DNA of 64,000 bases from Flavobacterium sp. MK4S-17 (GCF_009848495.1 NZ_WWEP01000012.1:62001-126000); one strand, 5' to 3'. Positions 8,474-18,497 are shown, counted from the stretch's first letter. Notes: generated by a model from the sequence alone, not told the origin. Made by a program: numbers and translations.

Positions 8474-8750
8474 ATTTTGCAGGTGCGTTTAACTTCTGGC
8501 TCAACTCAAGAGAAATCGCGCTGCGTTCCATTTTCAGTTTTCCTGCCATTGTTTCAACAACTACCGAATCATGGGCAAGTTCGGCAATCCTTCCGTGAAT
8601 GCCGCTTTTGGTGATAATCCTGTCGCCCACCTTTAAATTCTTTTCAAATTCCTTTTCAAGTTTTTGCCTTTTTTGCTGTGGCCTTATCATTAAAAAATAG
8701 ATAACCACAAACATTAAAATCAGTGGCAAAAACGACTGTATCTGTTCCAT
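8472..8750 (-). CDS. yajC: Preprotein translocase subunit YajC
   Basis: Small inner-membrane accessory of the SecDF complex. The 92 residues comprise one N-terminal membrane helix (FLPLILMFVVIYFLMIRP), then the typical RPQQKRQK stretch, and a soluble KVGDRIITKSGIHGRI domain with small beta strands. It is the third gene of a tight unit after nusB and the DUF1573 lipoprotein, starting 3 bp after the latter's stop, which suggests translational coupling. Its stop codon lies within the terminator hairpin. Confidence 0.95.
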   Translation of the reverse strand: MEQIQSFLPLILMFVVIYFLMIRPQQKRQKLEKEFEKNLKVGDRIITKSGIHGRIAELAHDSVVVETMAGKLKMERSAISLELSQKLNAPAK

Positions 8751-8753
8751 ATA

Positions 8754-9239
8754 TTATTTTCCTTTTACGGGGGTTACGCCTATACCGCCTGCTTTAGGGG
8801 TAACATTGGCAGTAAATTTAAGGGTTTCTGTACCTTTTTCTGTATTTGATGTTACAGTAACTGTTTTATTTTGGTTACCGCTTTTACCATTTGTATTAAA
8901 TGTTACCTTAATTTCGCCAGAATCGCCTGGTTTAACAGGGGTTTTGGTATAATCAGGCACAGTACAGCCACAGCTTGGCTTTACCTCATTAATAATAAGG
9001 TCGGCACTGCCCTCATTAGTAAATGTATAAACATGTTCCACCTTGTCACCTTCATTTACAGTACCAAAGTCATACTCAAGGTTTTCAAATTTCATAACAG
9101 GCAGTTTACCTGATTCAGCATGGGCAATTTCAGCTTTTTTTGCTGTTTCTTCGTCAATGCGCAAAGCTGCATTTTCTTTACAGGAAACCGTAAACACTAA
9201 AGATGCTATGGCAAGCACAGCTACTGATTTTCTAATCAT
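8754..9239 (-). CDS. DUF1573 lipoprotein
   Basis: A 161-residue exported lipoprotein. The signal peptide MIRKSVAVLAIASLVFTVSC ends in a lipobox with Cys20 as the lipidated residue. The mature part carries one DUF1573 Ig-like beta-sandwich at about residues 50-150, with FENLEYDFGTVNEGDKV and the characteristic VKPSCGCTVPDY Cys-Gly-Cys. The family occurs widely in Bacteroidota, usually in the nusB-yajC neighbourhood as here; its biochemical role is not established. It is expected in the periplasm, anchored to a membrane. Confidence 0.88.
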   Translation of the reverse strand: MIRKSVAVLAIASLVFTVSCKENAALRIDEETAKKAEIAHAESGKLPVMKFENLEYDFGTVNEGDKVEHVYTFTNEGSADLIINEVKPSCGCTVPDYTKTPVKPGDSGEIKVTFNTNGKSGNQNKTVTVTSNTEKGTETLKFTANVTPKAGGIGVTPVKGK

Positions 9240-9258
9240 AATTTCAGTTTTTATAGTT

Positions 9259-10203
9259 TTACATTAAACCTCTTCCGGTTTTTATTAATTTATTATTGGT
9301 TTGATAGTTCTTTACCAGATTATCCAGTATACCGTTTATAAAAATACTGCTTTTAGGCGTAGAATACTCCTTGGCTATTTCCAGGTATTCATTTATAGTA
9401 ACCTTTACCGGTATAGAAGGGAATTTTAAAAATTCACATATTGCCATTTTTAATATAATGGCATCAATTTCAGCAATCCTTTCGGTATCCCAGTTTGGTG
9501 TTTTATCAATAAACTCCTTGGCAAGCTCCACCTCATTAAGCACTGTTTTCCTGAACAGGTCCCGCACAAAATCCTTATCATCGGCATCTTTATAAAGCTT
9601 AGGTACCAGAAATGAATCATTACCGTTTTCCTTTACCTGCTTCAGTTGCTTGCTTATTAGGGTGTTAACCAAAGGTATATCATCAACCCAGGTAAGCTTG
9701 TAATCTTCCAGGTATTCATAAAGCTTTTCATTAGGCGCAATAACTTCAGTAAAAATATCGGTTACAAACTGCCTGTCTTCCTCAAAGTTATTGTCCCTGT
9801 TTTGCATATAGCTTTCATACAGGGTGCTTTTTTTTATTTCGTCCAGCAGTATAAGCAGGTAGTCATCGTTCAGCTTCCAGTTATTTATTTTCCTGTCTTC
9901 AAGCGCAATAGATAAAGTGTTACTGTCAGCAAGCAGCTGTAATACTTTATTATTTATAAATTTCCTGTTTGGGTTGCGTTCCTCGCTGGTGGCAAGATGT
10001 TTCCTGGCTGACTTATCAATAAAATCCTCCTCAATATTCCTTAATTCAACCAGTGCAGAAAGCATGGTAAGGTATAAGTCCCGGATGTTTTCAATACTCT
10101 GGAACAGGAATTTTTCTTCCTTTTCAAGGTTATCTGAATCTGTTTGGTGCATGGCATAAATAGACTGCATCACCTTAACACGAATATGTCTTCTGTTTAA
10201 CAT
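9259..10203 (-). CDS. nusB: Transcription antitermination factor NusB, extended form
   Basis: A component of the antitermination complex on rRNA leader transcripts, binding boxA RNA with NusE. The C-terminal 130 residues carry the NusB fold, ending in IPVKVTINEYLEIAKEYSTPKSSIFINGILDNL, the conserved core. At 314 residues it is twice the length of E. coli NusB; the added N-terminal helical part (MLNRRHIRVKVMQSIYAMHQ onward) is usual for Bacteroidota NusB. First gene of nusB-DUF1573-yajC. Confidence 0.93.
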   Translation of the reverse strand: MLNRRHIRVKVMQSIYAMHQTDSDNLEKEEKFLFQSIENIRDLYLTMLSALVELRNIEEDFIDKSARKHLATSEERNPNRKFINNKVLQLLADSNTLSIALEDRKINNWKLNDDYLLILLDEIKKSTLYESYMQNRDNNFEEDRQFVTDIFTEVIAPNEKLYEYLEDYKLTWVDDIPLVNTLISKQLKQVKENGNDSFLVPKLYKDADDKDFVRDLFRKTVLNEVELAKEFIDKTPNWDTERIAEIDAIILKMAICEFLKFPSIPVKVTINEYLEIAKEYSTPKSSIFINGILDNLVKNYQTNNKLIKTGRGLM

Positions 10204-10231
10204 CCGCCTTTTAAGAACTTTTAAAAATTAA

Positions 10232-10260
10232 CGAAGCGAAAGAGTTTTTCTTTCGCTTCG
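10232..10260 (-). terminator. Hairpin between leucine dehydrogenase and nusB
   Basis: A 12-bp stem, CGAAGCGAAAGA (10232-10243) with TCTTTCGCTTCG (10249-10260). On the minus strand it is followed by TTAATTTTT. It lies 31 bp after the leucine dehydrogenase stop and 28 bp before nusB, so it most likely ends the former. Confidence 0.7.
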
Positions 10261-10291
10261 CAAAATTAATAATAATATTTTTAAGCCAATA

Positions 10292-11395
10292 TTATTTAGC
10301 TGTTTCTTTTTTCTTATCGTCAATACGCTTTTGTGCTATAGACATAGCTGCCTGCTGGGTAGTAATACCGTTAGCTTCGGCAAAAGTGAATATTTCAAGC
10401 GTAGTGTTGTATATATTTTCGGTTTTCCTTAAAGCTTCCGCTTTATCATAACCTACTATCTCTGCATATACATTAATAATACCACCTGCATTGATAAGGA
10501 AATCAGGGGCATAAGCAATGCCTTTTTCCTGCAATACCCTGCCATGTATTTCTTCATTGGCAAGCTGATTATTGGCAGCACCGGCAATAACTTTAGCTTT
10601 TATCCTTTCAATAGTAAGGTCATTAATAGTAGCACCAAGCGCACAAGGAGCATAAATATCTACATCAGCACTGTAAACATCTTCACCTGTATATATAGTT
10701 GCTCCATATTTGGCAACCATTTCCTGCATCCTTGCCTCATTAATATCCGATACAGTTACAATAGCTCCTTCTTTAGTAAGGTGGCTTATAAGGGTTTCAC
10801 CCACATGGCCCGTTCCTTGTACAAGTACTTTTTTACCTGCAAGGTTATCAGAACCAAATTTAAATTTAGCAGCAGCCTTCATACCCATGTATACACCATA
10901 AGCAGTTACAGGCGATGGGTTGCCAGATCCTCCCCTTGCTTCGGATATACCGGTTACATAAGGTGTAACATCGCGTATAATGTCCATATCAGGAGTGGTA
11001 GTACCCACATCTTCTGCTGTAATATATTTTCCGCTAAGGGAATGTATAAACTGTCCGAATTTCACCATCATTTCAGGAGTCTTATCGGTTTTAGCATCGC
11101 CAATTATAACAGCTTTACCACCACCAAGATTTAAACCTGATATAGCAGACTTGTAAGTCATACCCCTTGACAGCCTTAAAACGTCGTTTAGTGCCTCCCA
11201 CTCATTTGCATACTTCCACATTCTTGTTCCTCCAAGAGCAGGGCCTAAAACAGTATTATGTATACCAATTATTGCTTTTAATCCAGTATCTTTGTCATGA
11301 CAAAAAACAATTTGTTCGTGGTCATTAAAAGAAGCCTGGCCAAAAACAGGATCGGCTTTTGTAAGCTCGTTAGCTTTAATAACTTCTGCTATCAT
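10292..11395 (-). CDS. Leucine dehydrogenase (Glu/Leu/Phe/Val dehydrogenase family)
   Basis: NAD-dependent oxidative deamination of leucine and other branched-chain amino acids to 2-oxo acids. The N-terminal catalytic domain shows GPALGGTRMW and LSRGMTYKSAISGLNLGGGKAVI, with the catalytic lysine in GGGKAV. The Rossmann domain has VQGTGHVGETLISHL, and the late PDFLINAGGIINVYAE is typical of leucine/valine dehydrogenases. At 367 residues it is the standard length. It is distinct from the glutamate dehydrogenase at 60.4 kb. It has its own well-formed promoter, and a hairpin follows. Confidence 0.92.
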   Translation of the reverse strand: MIAEVIKANELTKADPVFGQASFNDHEQIVFCHDKDTGLKAIIGIHNTVLGPALGGTRMWKYANEWEALNDVLRLSRGMTYKSAISGLNLGGGKAVIIGDAKTDKTPEMMVKFGQFIHSLSGKYITAEDVGTTTPDMDIIRDVTPYVTGISEARGGSGNPSPVTAYGVYMGMKAAAKFKFGSDNLAGKKVLVQGTGHVGETLISHLTKEGAIVTVSDINEARMQEMVAKYGATIYTGEDVYSADVDIYAPCALGATINDLTIERIKAKVIAGAANNQLANEEIHGRVLQEKGIAYAPDFLINAGGIINVYAEIVGYDKAEALRKTENIYNTTLEIFTFAEANGITTQQAAMSIAQKRIDDKKKETAK

Positions 11396-11437
11396 GGTAA
11401 TAATTTTAAAATTGAAATTAATTCAAAAACAGGGTAC

Positions 11438-11468
11438 AAAAATACACTTATAATTAAAACATTGCAAT
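11438..11468 (-). promoter_or_regulatory. Leucine dehydrogenase promoter
   Basis: On the minus strand: TTG, a 20-bp spacer, then TATTTTTG. This matches both elements of the Bacteroidota major sigma promoter (TTG, 17-23 bp, TAnnTTTG). The -7 element lies about 43 bp upstream of the start codon. Confidence 0.7.
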
Positions 11469-11591
11469 ATAAAACGCTTTTTTTAGTTTTTCGATAATTA
11501 AAACAGTATATTTTAAATAGCCATATACAGCCGCCACAACAAGTAATTTAACAGTAATTGATTTAAATTTTACTATTACATAAATATTAAA

Positions 11592-13352
11592 ATGAAAGAA
11601 CTTCAATATTTAAATAAATATTTTAAGAAATATAAATTTCAATTTCTTTTAGGCATACTAATTACCATTGCCGCCCAGATTTTTTCCCTCTTTACACCTG
11701 AACTTATAGGTAACTCTATTAAAGCAATAGAAGAATTTCATAAAAACGGTAATGTGCCCGCATCTGTAATAAAAGATGAATTGCTTAACAATATATTATT
11801 GATTATTGCCACTACATTGATAGCGGGTGTACTTACATTTTTAATGAGGCAGACCCTTATAGTGATGTCCCGCCATGTTGAGTTTGACCTTAAGAATGAA
11901 ATATTCAGGCATTATGAAAACCTTTCGCAAAGTTTTTATAAACGCAACCGTACAGGCGACCTTATGAACCGCATAAGTGAAGACGTAGGCAAAGTGCGCA
12001 TGTATGTAGGCCCGGCTGTAATGTATGCACTTAATACCATAATTCGTTTTGCGGTGGTTATTACACATATGTATATAATATCACCAAAGCTTACTTTGTA
12101 TACCCTGCTGCCTTTGCCATTACTAGCCTACAGTATATATAAAGTCAGTACACAAATAAATAAACGCAGTGCGCTTTACCAGCAAAACCTATCAAGGCTT
12201 TCAACCTTTACGCAGGAAATGTTTTCGGGCATCAGGGTTATTAAAGCCTATGCGCTGGAGCCGCAAAAGCAGGCTGATTTTACCGATTTATCACGCGACA
12301 GCAAAGCTAAAAACATGAGCCTTGCAAAAGTAAACGCGCAATTTGGCCCGCTAATGATATTGCTGATAGGCATAAGCAACCTGGTTGTAATATATGTGGG
12401 TGGTATGATGTATATAAACGGAAATATACCTGATATTGGTGTTATTGCACAGTTTATACTCTATATAAATATGCTTACCTGGCCCGTAGCCTCACTTGGG
12501 TGGATTTCATCAATGGTGCAGGAAGCGGAGGCTTCACAAAAAAGGATAAACGAATTCCTGAAAACAGAGCCTGAAATACAAAATGCAAATAATGAGCGTA
12601 CTGCCGTATTGGGCTCCATAGCCTTTAACAACGTTACCTTTACTTATGAGGACACTAATATTACGGCATTAAAAAACATATCCTTTAATGTTAATAAAGG
12701 AGAAACACTGGCAATATTAGGCAAAACAGGCTCGGGAAAATCAACCGTGCTTTCCTTAATAAGCAGGCTTTATGATGTACAAAAAGGTACTATTACCATT
12801 GATGGGGAAAATATAAAAGACATTAACCTTTATGACCTTCGAAACAGTATAGGGTTTGTACCACAGGATGCGTTCCTTTTTTCCGACAGTATAAAAAACA
12901 ATATAAAATTTGGTAATGAGGATGCCACAGAAGATGAAATTATTACAGTTGCCAAAAAAGCCGTGGTGCATAGTAATATTGAAGGCTTTACAAAACAATA
13001 TGAAACCATTTTAGGCGAAAGGGGCATAACACTTTCAGGTGGGCAAAAACAGCGCGTATCCATCGCAAGGGCATTGATTAAAGATGCTCCTGTGTTGCTG
13101 CTGGACGACTGCCTTTCGGCAGTTGACACCGAAACTGAAGAGGCTATTTTAAATAACCTGGAAGAATTTTGCAGGGATAAAACCACAATAATAGTAAGCC
13201 ACAGGGTATCCTCAGCAAAAAATGCAGACAAAATCATTATTTTGGAAGACGGAAAAATAATACAGCAAGGCACTCACAATCAACTGGTAAATGAGCAGGG
13301 TTATTATAAAGAACTGTATTTAAAACAGCTTTCGGAAAAAGAATTACAATAA
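11592..13352 (+). CDS. ABC exporter, fused permease and ATPase half-transporter
   Basis: A 586-residue half-transporter with an N-terminal type IV (MsbA-like) six-helix membrane domain (about residues 15-315) and a C-terminal nucleotide-binding domain. Walker A is GKTGSGKST, the signature LSGGQKQR, and Walker B VLLLDDCLSAVD, with the switch histidine in IIVSHRVSSA. The residue after Walker B is Asp in place of the catalytic Glu, as in one half of heterodimeric exporters or in the YheI/YheH group. The substrate (lipid, drug or peptide) cannot be inferred. It is monocistronic, divergent from leucine dehydrogenase. Confidence 0.92.
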   Translation: MKELQYLNKYFKKYKFQFLLGILITIAAQIFSLFTPELIGNSIKAIEEFHKNGNVPASVIKDELLNNILLIIATTLIAGVLTFLMRQTLIVMSRHVEFDLKNEIFRHYENLSQSFYKRNRTGDLMNRISEDVGKVRMYVGPAVMYALNTIIRFAVVITHMYIISPKLTLYTLLPLPLLAYSIYKVSTQINKRSALYQQNLSRLSTFTQEMFSGIRVIKAYALEPQKQADFTDLSRDSKAKNMSLAKVNAQFGPLMILLIGISNLVVIYVGGMMYINGNIPDIGVIAQFILYINMLTWPVASLGWISSMVQEAEASQKRINEFLKTEPEIQNANNERTAVLGSIAFNNVTFTYEDTNITALKNISFNVNKGETLAILGKTGSGKSTVLSLISRLYDVQKGTITIDGENIKDINLYDLRNSIGFVPQDAFLFSDSIKNNIKFGNEDATEDEIITVAKKAVVHSNIEGFTKQYETILGERGITLSGGQKQRVSIARALIKDAPVLLLDDCLSAVDTETEEAILNNLEEFCRDKTTIIVSHRVSSAKNADKIIILEDGKIIQQGTHNQLVNEQGYYKELYLKQLSEKELQ

Positions 13353-13357
13353 TTTGT

Positions 13358-13386
13358 TTGCATTATTTATATTTTTTTTAGATTTT
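13358..13386 (+). promoter_or_regulatory. Candidate promoter of the DUF3276 gene
   Basis: TTG at 13358-13360, an 18-bp spacer, then TAGATTTT (7 of 8 to TAnnTTTG), 38 bp before the start at 13424. Confidence 0.4.
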
Positions 13387-13423
13387 TGGTTGCGACTAAA
13401 CCAATAAAGTTAAGTAAAGGATT

Positions 13424-13795
13424 ATGAGAGAAAATGACATGTTGGAAAAGGAAGAAATCTTTTCTAAAGTTTTAAGGGCAGGAAGAAGAACATACTTCTT
13501 TGATGTAAGGGCTACAAAAGCTGATGATTACTACATAACCATAACTGAAAGTAAAAAATTTACCGAAGAGGATGGTTCTTTTCACTTTAAAAAGCACAAA
13601 ATTTATCTTTACAAAGAAGATTTTGGGGCGTTTAAAGAGATACTTGATGAAATGACAAACTATGTGCTGGACCAGAAAGGTGAGGAAGTAATTTCCGAAA
13701 GGCATCAAAAAGACTTCAGGAAGCTCTTTGCTGAAAAACCGGAAGAAACAGTAACCACAGAAAGCTTTACGGATATAAACTTTGACGATATTTAA
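13424..13795 (+). CDS. PUR-alpha-like DNA/RNA-binding protein (DUF3276)
   Basis: A 123-residue protein of the bacterial PUR family found in Bacteroidota and spirochaetes. The single PUR repeat covers about residues 9-90: EIFSKVLRAGRRTYFFDVRAT, the two ITITESKKF strands and HKIYLYKEDFGAFKEILDEM. Family members adopt a Whirly-like fold and bind single-stranded nucleic acid; the cellular role is not settled. An acidic C-terminal tail follows (TDINFDDI). An alternative ATG exists at codon 6. It is alone, with its own promoter candidate and terminator. Confidence 0.88.
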   Translation: MRENDMLEKEEIFSKVLRAGRRTYFFDVRATKADDYYITITESKKFTEEDGSFHFKKHKIYLYKEDFGAFKEILDEMTNYVLDQKGEEVISERHQKDFRKLFAEKPEETVTTESFTDINFDDI

Positions 13796-13798
13796 TAG

Positions 13799-13818
13799 AA
13801 ACTGCCTTAGGGCAGTTT
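13799..13818 (+). terminator. Terminator after the DUF3276 gene
   Basis: ACTGCC (13801-13806) pairs with GGCAGT (13811-13816), with flanking A and T runs (T7). It starts four bases after the stop codon. Confidence 0.75.
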
Positions 13819-13899
13819 TTTTATTCTTATAAGTAATACTATATTTATCACTATATATATTCAGCTATTACACTTTGCAAAATAGTATTTAACATAACA

Positions 13900-13928
13900 A
13901 AAATGCCACGCTATTCGCGTGGCATTTT
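13900..13928 (-). terminator. dnaK terminator
   Basis: A 12-bp stem AAAATGCCACGC (13900-13911) with GCGTGGCATTTT (13917-13928), loop TATTC, about 45 bp after the dnaK stop. It would also work for plus-strand transcripts. Confidence 0.8.
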
Positions 13929-13970
13929 CTATTATCTATAATCTCGTATCTAAAAATCTTCTAACAGAGG

Positions 13971-15860
13971 TTATTTCACTTCTTCAAAATCTACATCCTG
14001 AACCTCGTCATCGCCGCCACCTTGCTGGCCGCCTTCAGGCTGTGCCTGTTGTGCACCTTCGGCCTGTGCTTTGTACATTTCTTCCGAAGCATTTTTCCAG
14101 GCTTCGTTTATTTTGTCAAGCGCCGGCTGTATTGTAGCAACATCTTTGGTTTCATAAGCTTTTTTCAGTTCCTCAAGAGCCGATTCAATAGGCTGCTTAT
14201 TAGCATCTGAAAGTTTATCGCCAAACTCCTTAAGTTGTTTTTCAGTCTGGAAAATCATTCCGTCAGCCTCATTCAGCTTATCCACTTTTTCTTTGGCTGC
14301 TTTATCAGCTTCGGCATTGGCCTCTGCTTCCCTCTTCATCCTGTCAATTTCTTCCTGGGTTAATCCTGAAGCTTCGATACGGATGTCGTGCGATTTTCCT
14401 GTGCCTTTATCAGTAGCCGATACTTTAATAATACCGTTGGCATCAATATCAAAAGTTACCTCAATTTGCGGCACACCCCTTTGTGCAGGAGGAATACCAT
14501 CAAGGTGGAAACGCCCTATTGTTTTATTATCCTGCGCCATTGGCCTTTCACCCTGCAACACATGGATTTCTACCGATGGCTGATTATCTGCTGCTGTAGA
14601 AAATACCTGCGATTTTTTGGTAGGGATAGTTGTATTGGCTTCAATTAACTTTGTCATAACTCCACCCATAGTTTCAATACCTAATGAAAGCGGGGTTACA
14701 TCAAGAAGCAGTACATCTTTAACATCTCCTGTTAATACACCTCCCTGAATTGCAGCACCTATAGCCACAACCTCATCCGGGTTAACGCCTTTTGATGGCT
14801 TTTTACCAAAGAATTTCTCTACTTCTTCCTGTATCCTTGGAATACGGGTAGAACCACCTACTAATATTACCTCATCAATATCTGATTTAGAAAGGCCGGC
14901 ATCTTTCAATGCTTTTTCGCATGGCAGCATAGAACGTCTTACAAGCTCATCTGCCAGTTGCTCAAATTTGGCCCTTGTTAATGTTTTTACAAGGTGTTTA
15001 GGCCCTGAAGCCGTAGCCGTAACATAAGGAAGGTTTATTTCTGTTTGTGTAGAAGAAGACAACTCGATTTTTGCTTTTTCAGCAGCTTCTTTCAAACGCT
15101 GTAATGCCATGGCATCCTTACGTAAGTCTACACCTTCTTCGCTGTTGAATTCACTTGCCAGCCAGTCAATAATAACCTGGTCAAAATCATCACCACCAAG
15201 GTGGGTATCACCATTTGTAGAAAGTACTTCAAATACACCGTCACCCAATTCAAGAATTGAGATGTCAAAAGTACCACCACCAAGGTCATACACAGCAATC
15301 TTCTGGTCTTTACCCGATTTGTCAAGGCCATAAGCCAGAGCAGCAGCGGTGGGCTCATTAATAATCCTTCTTACTTTAAGGCCTGCAATTTCACCGGCTT
15401 CTTTAGTTGCCTGGCGCTGTGCATCGTTAAAGTAAGCCGGTACAGTAATTACTGCCTCACTCACCGTTTGCCCAAGATAATCCTCGGCCGTTTTTTTCAT
15501 TTTCTGCAAAGTCATGGCAGAAAGTTCCTGTGGTGTATAAAGGCGTCCGTTAATATCTACACGGGGTGTATCATTATCACCTTTAACTACTTTATAAGGT
15601 ACATTTCCTGCCTCTTTAGAGCTTTCAGAAAACTTATTGCCCATAAAACGCTTTATGGAAGATATAGTTTTTGTAGGGTTTGTAACCGCCTGCCTTTTTG
15701 CAGGGTCACCAACTTTAATCTCACCGCCGTCAACAAAAGCAATTACCGATGGTGTAGTCCTTTTACCTTCAGCATTTGCTATAACTACCGGCTCACCGCC
15801 TTCCATTACGGCAACACAAGAGTTAGTTGTCCCTAAGTCAATTCCGATTATTTTACTCAT
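13971..15860 (-). CDS. dnaK: Molecular chaperone DnaK (Hsp70)
   Basis: An ATP-dependent chaperone of 629 residues. The ATPase domain opens with [20 protein letters not shown] and contains [15 protein letters not shown] and the [11 protein letters not shown] phosphate loop. The substrate-binding domain has [14 protein letters not shown]. The C-terminal lid is followed by a Gln/Gly-rich tail and the terminal [13 protein letters not shown], the usual EEVD-like end. It lies alone here; no grpE or dnaJ is adjacent, unlike in many other bacteria. I see neither a CIRCE element nor a TAnnTTTG motif upstream. Confidence 0.98.
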   Translation of the reverse strand: MSKIIGIDLGTTNSCVAVMEGGEPVVIANAEGKRTTPSVIAFVDGGEIKVGDPAKRQAVTNPTKTISSIKRFMGNKFSESSKEAGNVPYKVVKGDNDTPRVDINGRLYTPQELSAMTLQKMKKTAEDYLGQTVSEAVITVPAYFNDAQRQATKEAGEIAGLKVRRIINEPTAAALAYGLDKSGKDQKIAVYDLGGGTFDISILELGDGVFEVLSTNGDTHLGGDDFDQVIIDWLASEFNSEEGVDLRKDAMALQRLKEAAEKAKIELSSSTQTEINLPYVTATASGPKHLVKTLTRAKFEQLADELVRRSMLPCEKALKDAGLSKSDIDEVILVGGSTRIPRIQEEVEKFFGKKPSKGVNPDEVVAIGAAIQGGVLTGDVKDVLLLDVTPLSLGIETMGGVMTKLIEANTTIPTKKSQVFSTAADNQPSVEIHVLQGERPMAQDNKTIGRFHLDGIPPAQRGVPQIEVTFDIDANGIIKVSATDKGTGKSHDIRIEASGLTQEEIDRMKREAEANAEADKAAKEKVDKLNEADGMIFQTEKQLKEFGDKLSDANKQPIESALEELKKAYETKDVATIQPALDKINEAWKNASEEMYKAQAEGAQQAQPEGGQQGGGDDEVQDVDFEEVK

Positions 15861-15995
15861 CTTGTCTTGTTTAATAGTTTTTATTTCCTGATTTTGATTT
15901 TCTTGTTTTCACAACTGCTATATATAGTCAATCACTGTGCCAACAGGAAAAATAACATTAAAATGACAGGAGATATGACAAGATGACATTTTTAA

Positions 15996-18497
15996 TTAAT
16001 TCAATAGAAATAAGGCGTTGGCAAAAAGTATATTCCCGTTTTCCCAAAACCCACGGAATAAAGGGTCGTCAGCCATATAAACCACTTGCCCCCTTCCCTT
16101 ATTTTCAACTGCAAAAGTTACAGTATCTCCCAGTTTCTTTTTCAGGCTGTTGCCGATAAAACCATAGCTCTTGTAATTTGCGGGTACATAAACAACGTTT
16201 TGGACGTCTTTTAATAATTGGTAGCGGTTATCGTTTGTTTTAAGGCTGTAATATACATTACCCAGCCCGTAACCAAGCGGATGTGTACCGTCAACCACAT
16301 TTTCTATAATAGCCCCCGCAATTGACGAAGAAATTGCCCTGCGCTCTGCACCTTCATAATTATCAAAGCGGGCTTTCAGCAATTCCTCACTTTCAGCCTG
16401 CTGCTCGGCACTTTTATCGCCTTCGGTAGCAAAACGTGTAAGGCCAAAGCCGGGTGCATCTTCAAAAAGGTTTAATGCCCCTCCCATAGCTATAACTTTT
16501 CCCCCATTGGAAATAAAGTCGTTTATTTTATTTTTCAGCGGATCAGTAAACGTGTACCATCCATCTGGAAGAATAATGGTATTAAATTCACTAAAGTTTA
16601 TTCTCCCTAAATTTTGTATGTCAATAATACTGACCGGATAATTGGCAACCTCGTCCATGTAAAACCATACTTCACCAAAATCGGTAGGGCTAATGCCGCT
16701 GCCGGAAAGCAGTAGTACTTCAGGCTTTTTTAAAATTGTATAAAATTCACCGCCCAAATCAGCGCCGCTTACTGAGAAACCAGATTCAATTACTTCATAA
16801 TCGGGCTTGCAATCCAGTACTATGTTAAGTGTAATTTCAAAATCGGCAATTTTTGTATTATCAATTTTTAATACAATTAAATCACCGGGAGTTATTTTAA
16901 TACCCCTGAAAGCCGATGCTTTGTTTGCCATGCGCACAACAATATTATTTTTGTGCAGTTCGGATAGTGCCTGTACTGCTTCCCTCCCATTCCATGGAAT
17001 ATAATAAGCATAAGCCCTGTCATATTCCAGCCTGCCTTTATAACTGCGTTCTTTTTTAGTTTTGAGGCCAGGCGAAGTTGTAAGTGCATAACTTTCCGTT
17101 CCGTATGCCAGCGGCAAAGCCCATGCGGTAATATCATAAGAAAGGCTGTCTGACAACCTTTGTACAGGTTCAAATAAAACCTGCGCCAATACAGCTTTAG
17201 GCTGGTGGGCATTAATAATAAGGTCGTTAGGCTCTACGGTAAAGTCCTTATTTTTGCCATGCTGATAGCTGTAACCTTTCAGTTTCCTGCTTTCATCTGC
17301 ATAGGAATATTCAATTTTATTTAAATCCAGCAACTGTGCCATCTGCACATTTTTACCACTGTTTTTAACTATATAGGTTTTATATTTTCCTTTGGGATTT
17401 TCTTTACTATCTTTAAAATAATTGCTGAAGTTACCCACTAATTTTTCCCTTTGCATTGATGCGGTTTCTACTGCAGTTAGTACAGCCGCCGTATGATGGT
17501 CAATCCTGTCCTGAAGGGTTAATATATTTCCGTTATTCATTTTTACAGCCCTGCCTGCAACAATACCGCCCTGCTCATACGTCATACCCACAGCACCATT
17601 AAAGCAGGGATACGTATCGCCATAACTGGGATAAAATAAATCGAACCGTTCATGTGTATAATAGCTCCACCCCTCAACATCAAATTTTGCCGATGTATTT
17701 TCACCTATCTTATTATGAAATTTCTTTTGGTAGGCAGTAATAAAATCATGTATAGGTTCTGCAGCCGGCGGAAAAAAATAAGGCTCGTTATAGCCCATTT
17801 CATGTACATCCACATGTACCATTGGCATCCACTGATTGTATAAAACCATTCGCTGCTTCGTTTCTGCCTGAGTTTGCCAGGCCCAGTCACGGTTCAGGTC
17901 AAAAGCATAATGGTTTTGCCTGCCACCGGGCCATGGCTCCATATGCTCCCTGTCATTACTGCCGGGATGAGTATATTTTCCCGTAACATCATGCAGCCAG
18001 TTACCATAACGTGAAAAACCATCAGGATTAAGGCAGGGATCCAGTATTACTATAGTTCTTTCAAGCCATTTTTTAGTTTCGGGATTATCAGGGTTAACAA
18101 GGTTAAAAGCCACCTGCATAGAGCTCTCTGCACCTGCAGGCTCATTACCATGCACATTAAAGCTAAGCCATACCACTGCTATTTCATCTGCTATTTTTGG
18201 TGCATTTTCAGCCAGCCCTATTTTAAATAAGTGGTATTGGCGGATGCTTTCGGAGTTTTTTAAATTTTCGGGTGTAGAAATAATGTATGCATTAAGGCTT
18301 CTTCCCTGATTAGTAGTACCGTATGGCAATTGCTTTATAAAGCTTGAATTTTGTACCAGATATGTATAATAATTTTCAAGCTGGTGGTAGTAGGTTACAT
18401 GGCTGCCATAGTCAGGCAGGAAATCGGCAGGGCTTTTAAGCTGTGCGGTTGCTATAAAGAAACATAAAAATAAAAAAGCAGAAAGAATTTTCTTCAT
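15996..18497 (-). CDS. Secreted M14-family zinc carboxypeptidase with C-terminal amidotransferase-like domain
   Basis: An 833-residue exported peptidase. Residues 1-19 (MKKILSAFLFLCFFIATAQ) form a signal peptide. The M14 domain covers about residues 35-340: NVHGNEPAG gives zinc ligands His116 and Glu119, LDPCLNPDGFSRYGNW the substrate-binding stretch, and VHVDVHEMGYNEPYFFPP the next histidine region. The last 250 residues (from VLLLSGSGISPTDFGEVW) resemble a class I glutamine amidotransferase-like fold, with the GGKVIAMGG turn but no evident catalytic Cys. Its substrate is unknown; a role in using external peptides is an inference. Confidence 0.88.
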   Translation of the reverse strand: MKKILSAFLFLCFFIATAQLKSPADFLPDYGSHVTYYHQLENYYTYLVQNSSFIKQLPYGTTNQGRSLNAYIISTPENLKNSESIRQYHLFKIGLAENAPKIADEIAVVWLSFNVHGNEPAGAESSMQVAFNLVNPDNPETKKWLERTIVILDPCLNPDGFSRYGNWLHDVTGKYTHPGSNDREHMEPWPGGRQNHYAFDLNRDWAWQTQAETKQRMVLYNQWMPMVHVDVHEMGYNEPYFFPPAAEPIHDFITAYQKKFHNKIGENTSAKFDVEGWSYYTHERFDLFYPSYGDTYPCFNGAVGMTYEQGGIVAGRAVKMNNGNILTLQDRIDHHTAAVLTAVETASMQREKLVGNFSNYFKDSKENPKGKYKTYIVKNSGKNVQMAQLLDLNKIEYSYADESRKLKGYSYQHGKNKDFTVEPNDLIINAHQPKAVLAQVLFEPVQRLSDSLSYDITAWALPLAYGTESYALTTSPGLKTKKERSYKGRLEYDRAYAYYIPWNGREAVQALSELHKNNIVVRMANKASAFRGIKITPGDLIVLKIDNTKIADFEITLNIVLDCKPDYEVIESGFSVSGADLGGEFYTILKKPEVLLLSGSGISPTDFGEVWFYMDEVANYPVSIIDIQNLGRINFSEFNTIILPDGWYTFTDPLKNKINDFISNGGKVIAMGGALNLFEDAPGFGLTRFATEGDKSAEQQAESEELLKARFDNYEGAERRAISSSIAGAIIENVVDGTHPLGYGLGNVYYSLKTNDNRYQLLKDVQNVVYVPANYKSYGFIGNSLKKKLGDTVTFAVENKGRGQVVYMADDPLFRGFWENGNILFANALFLLN

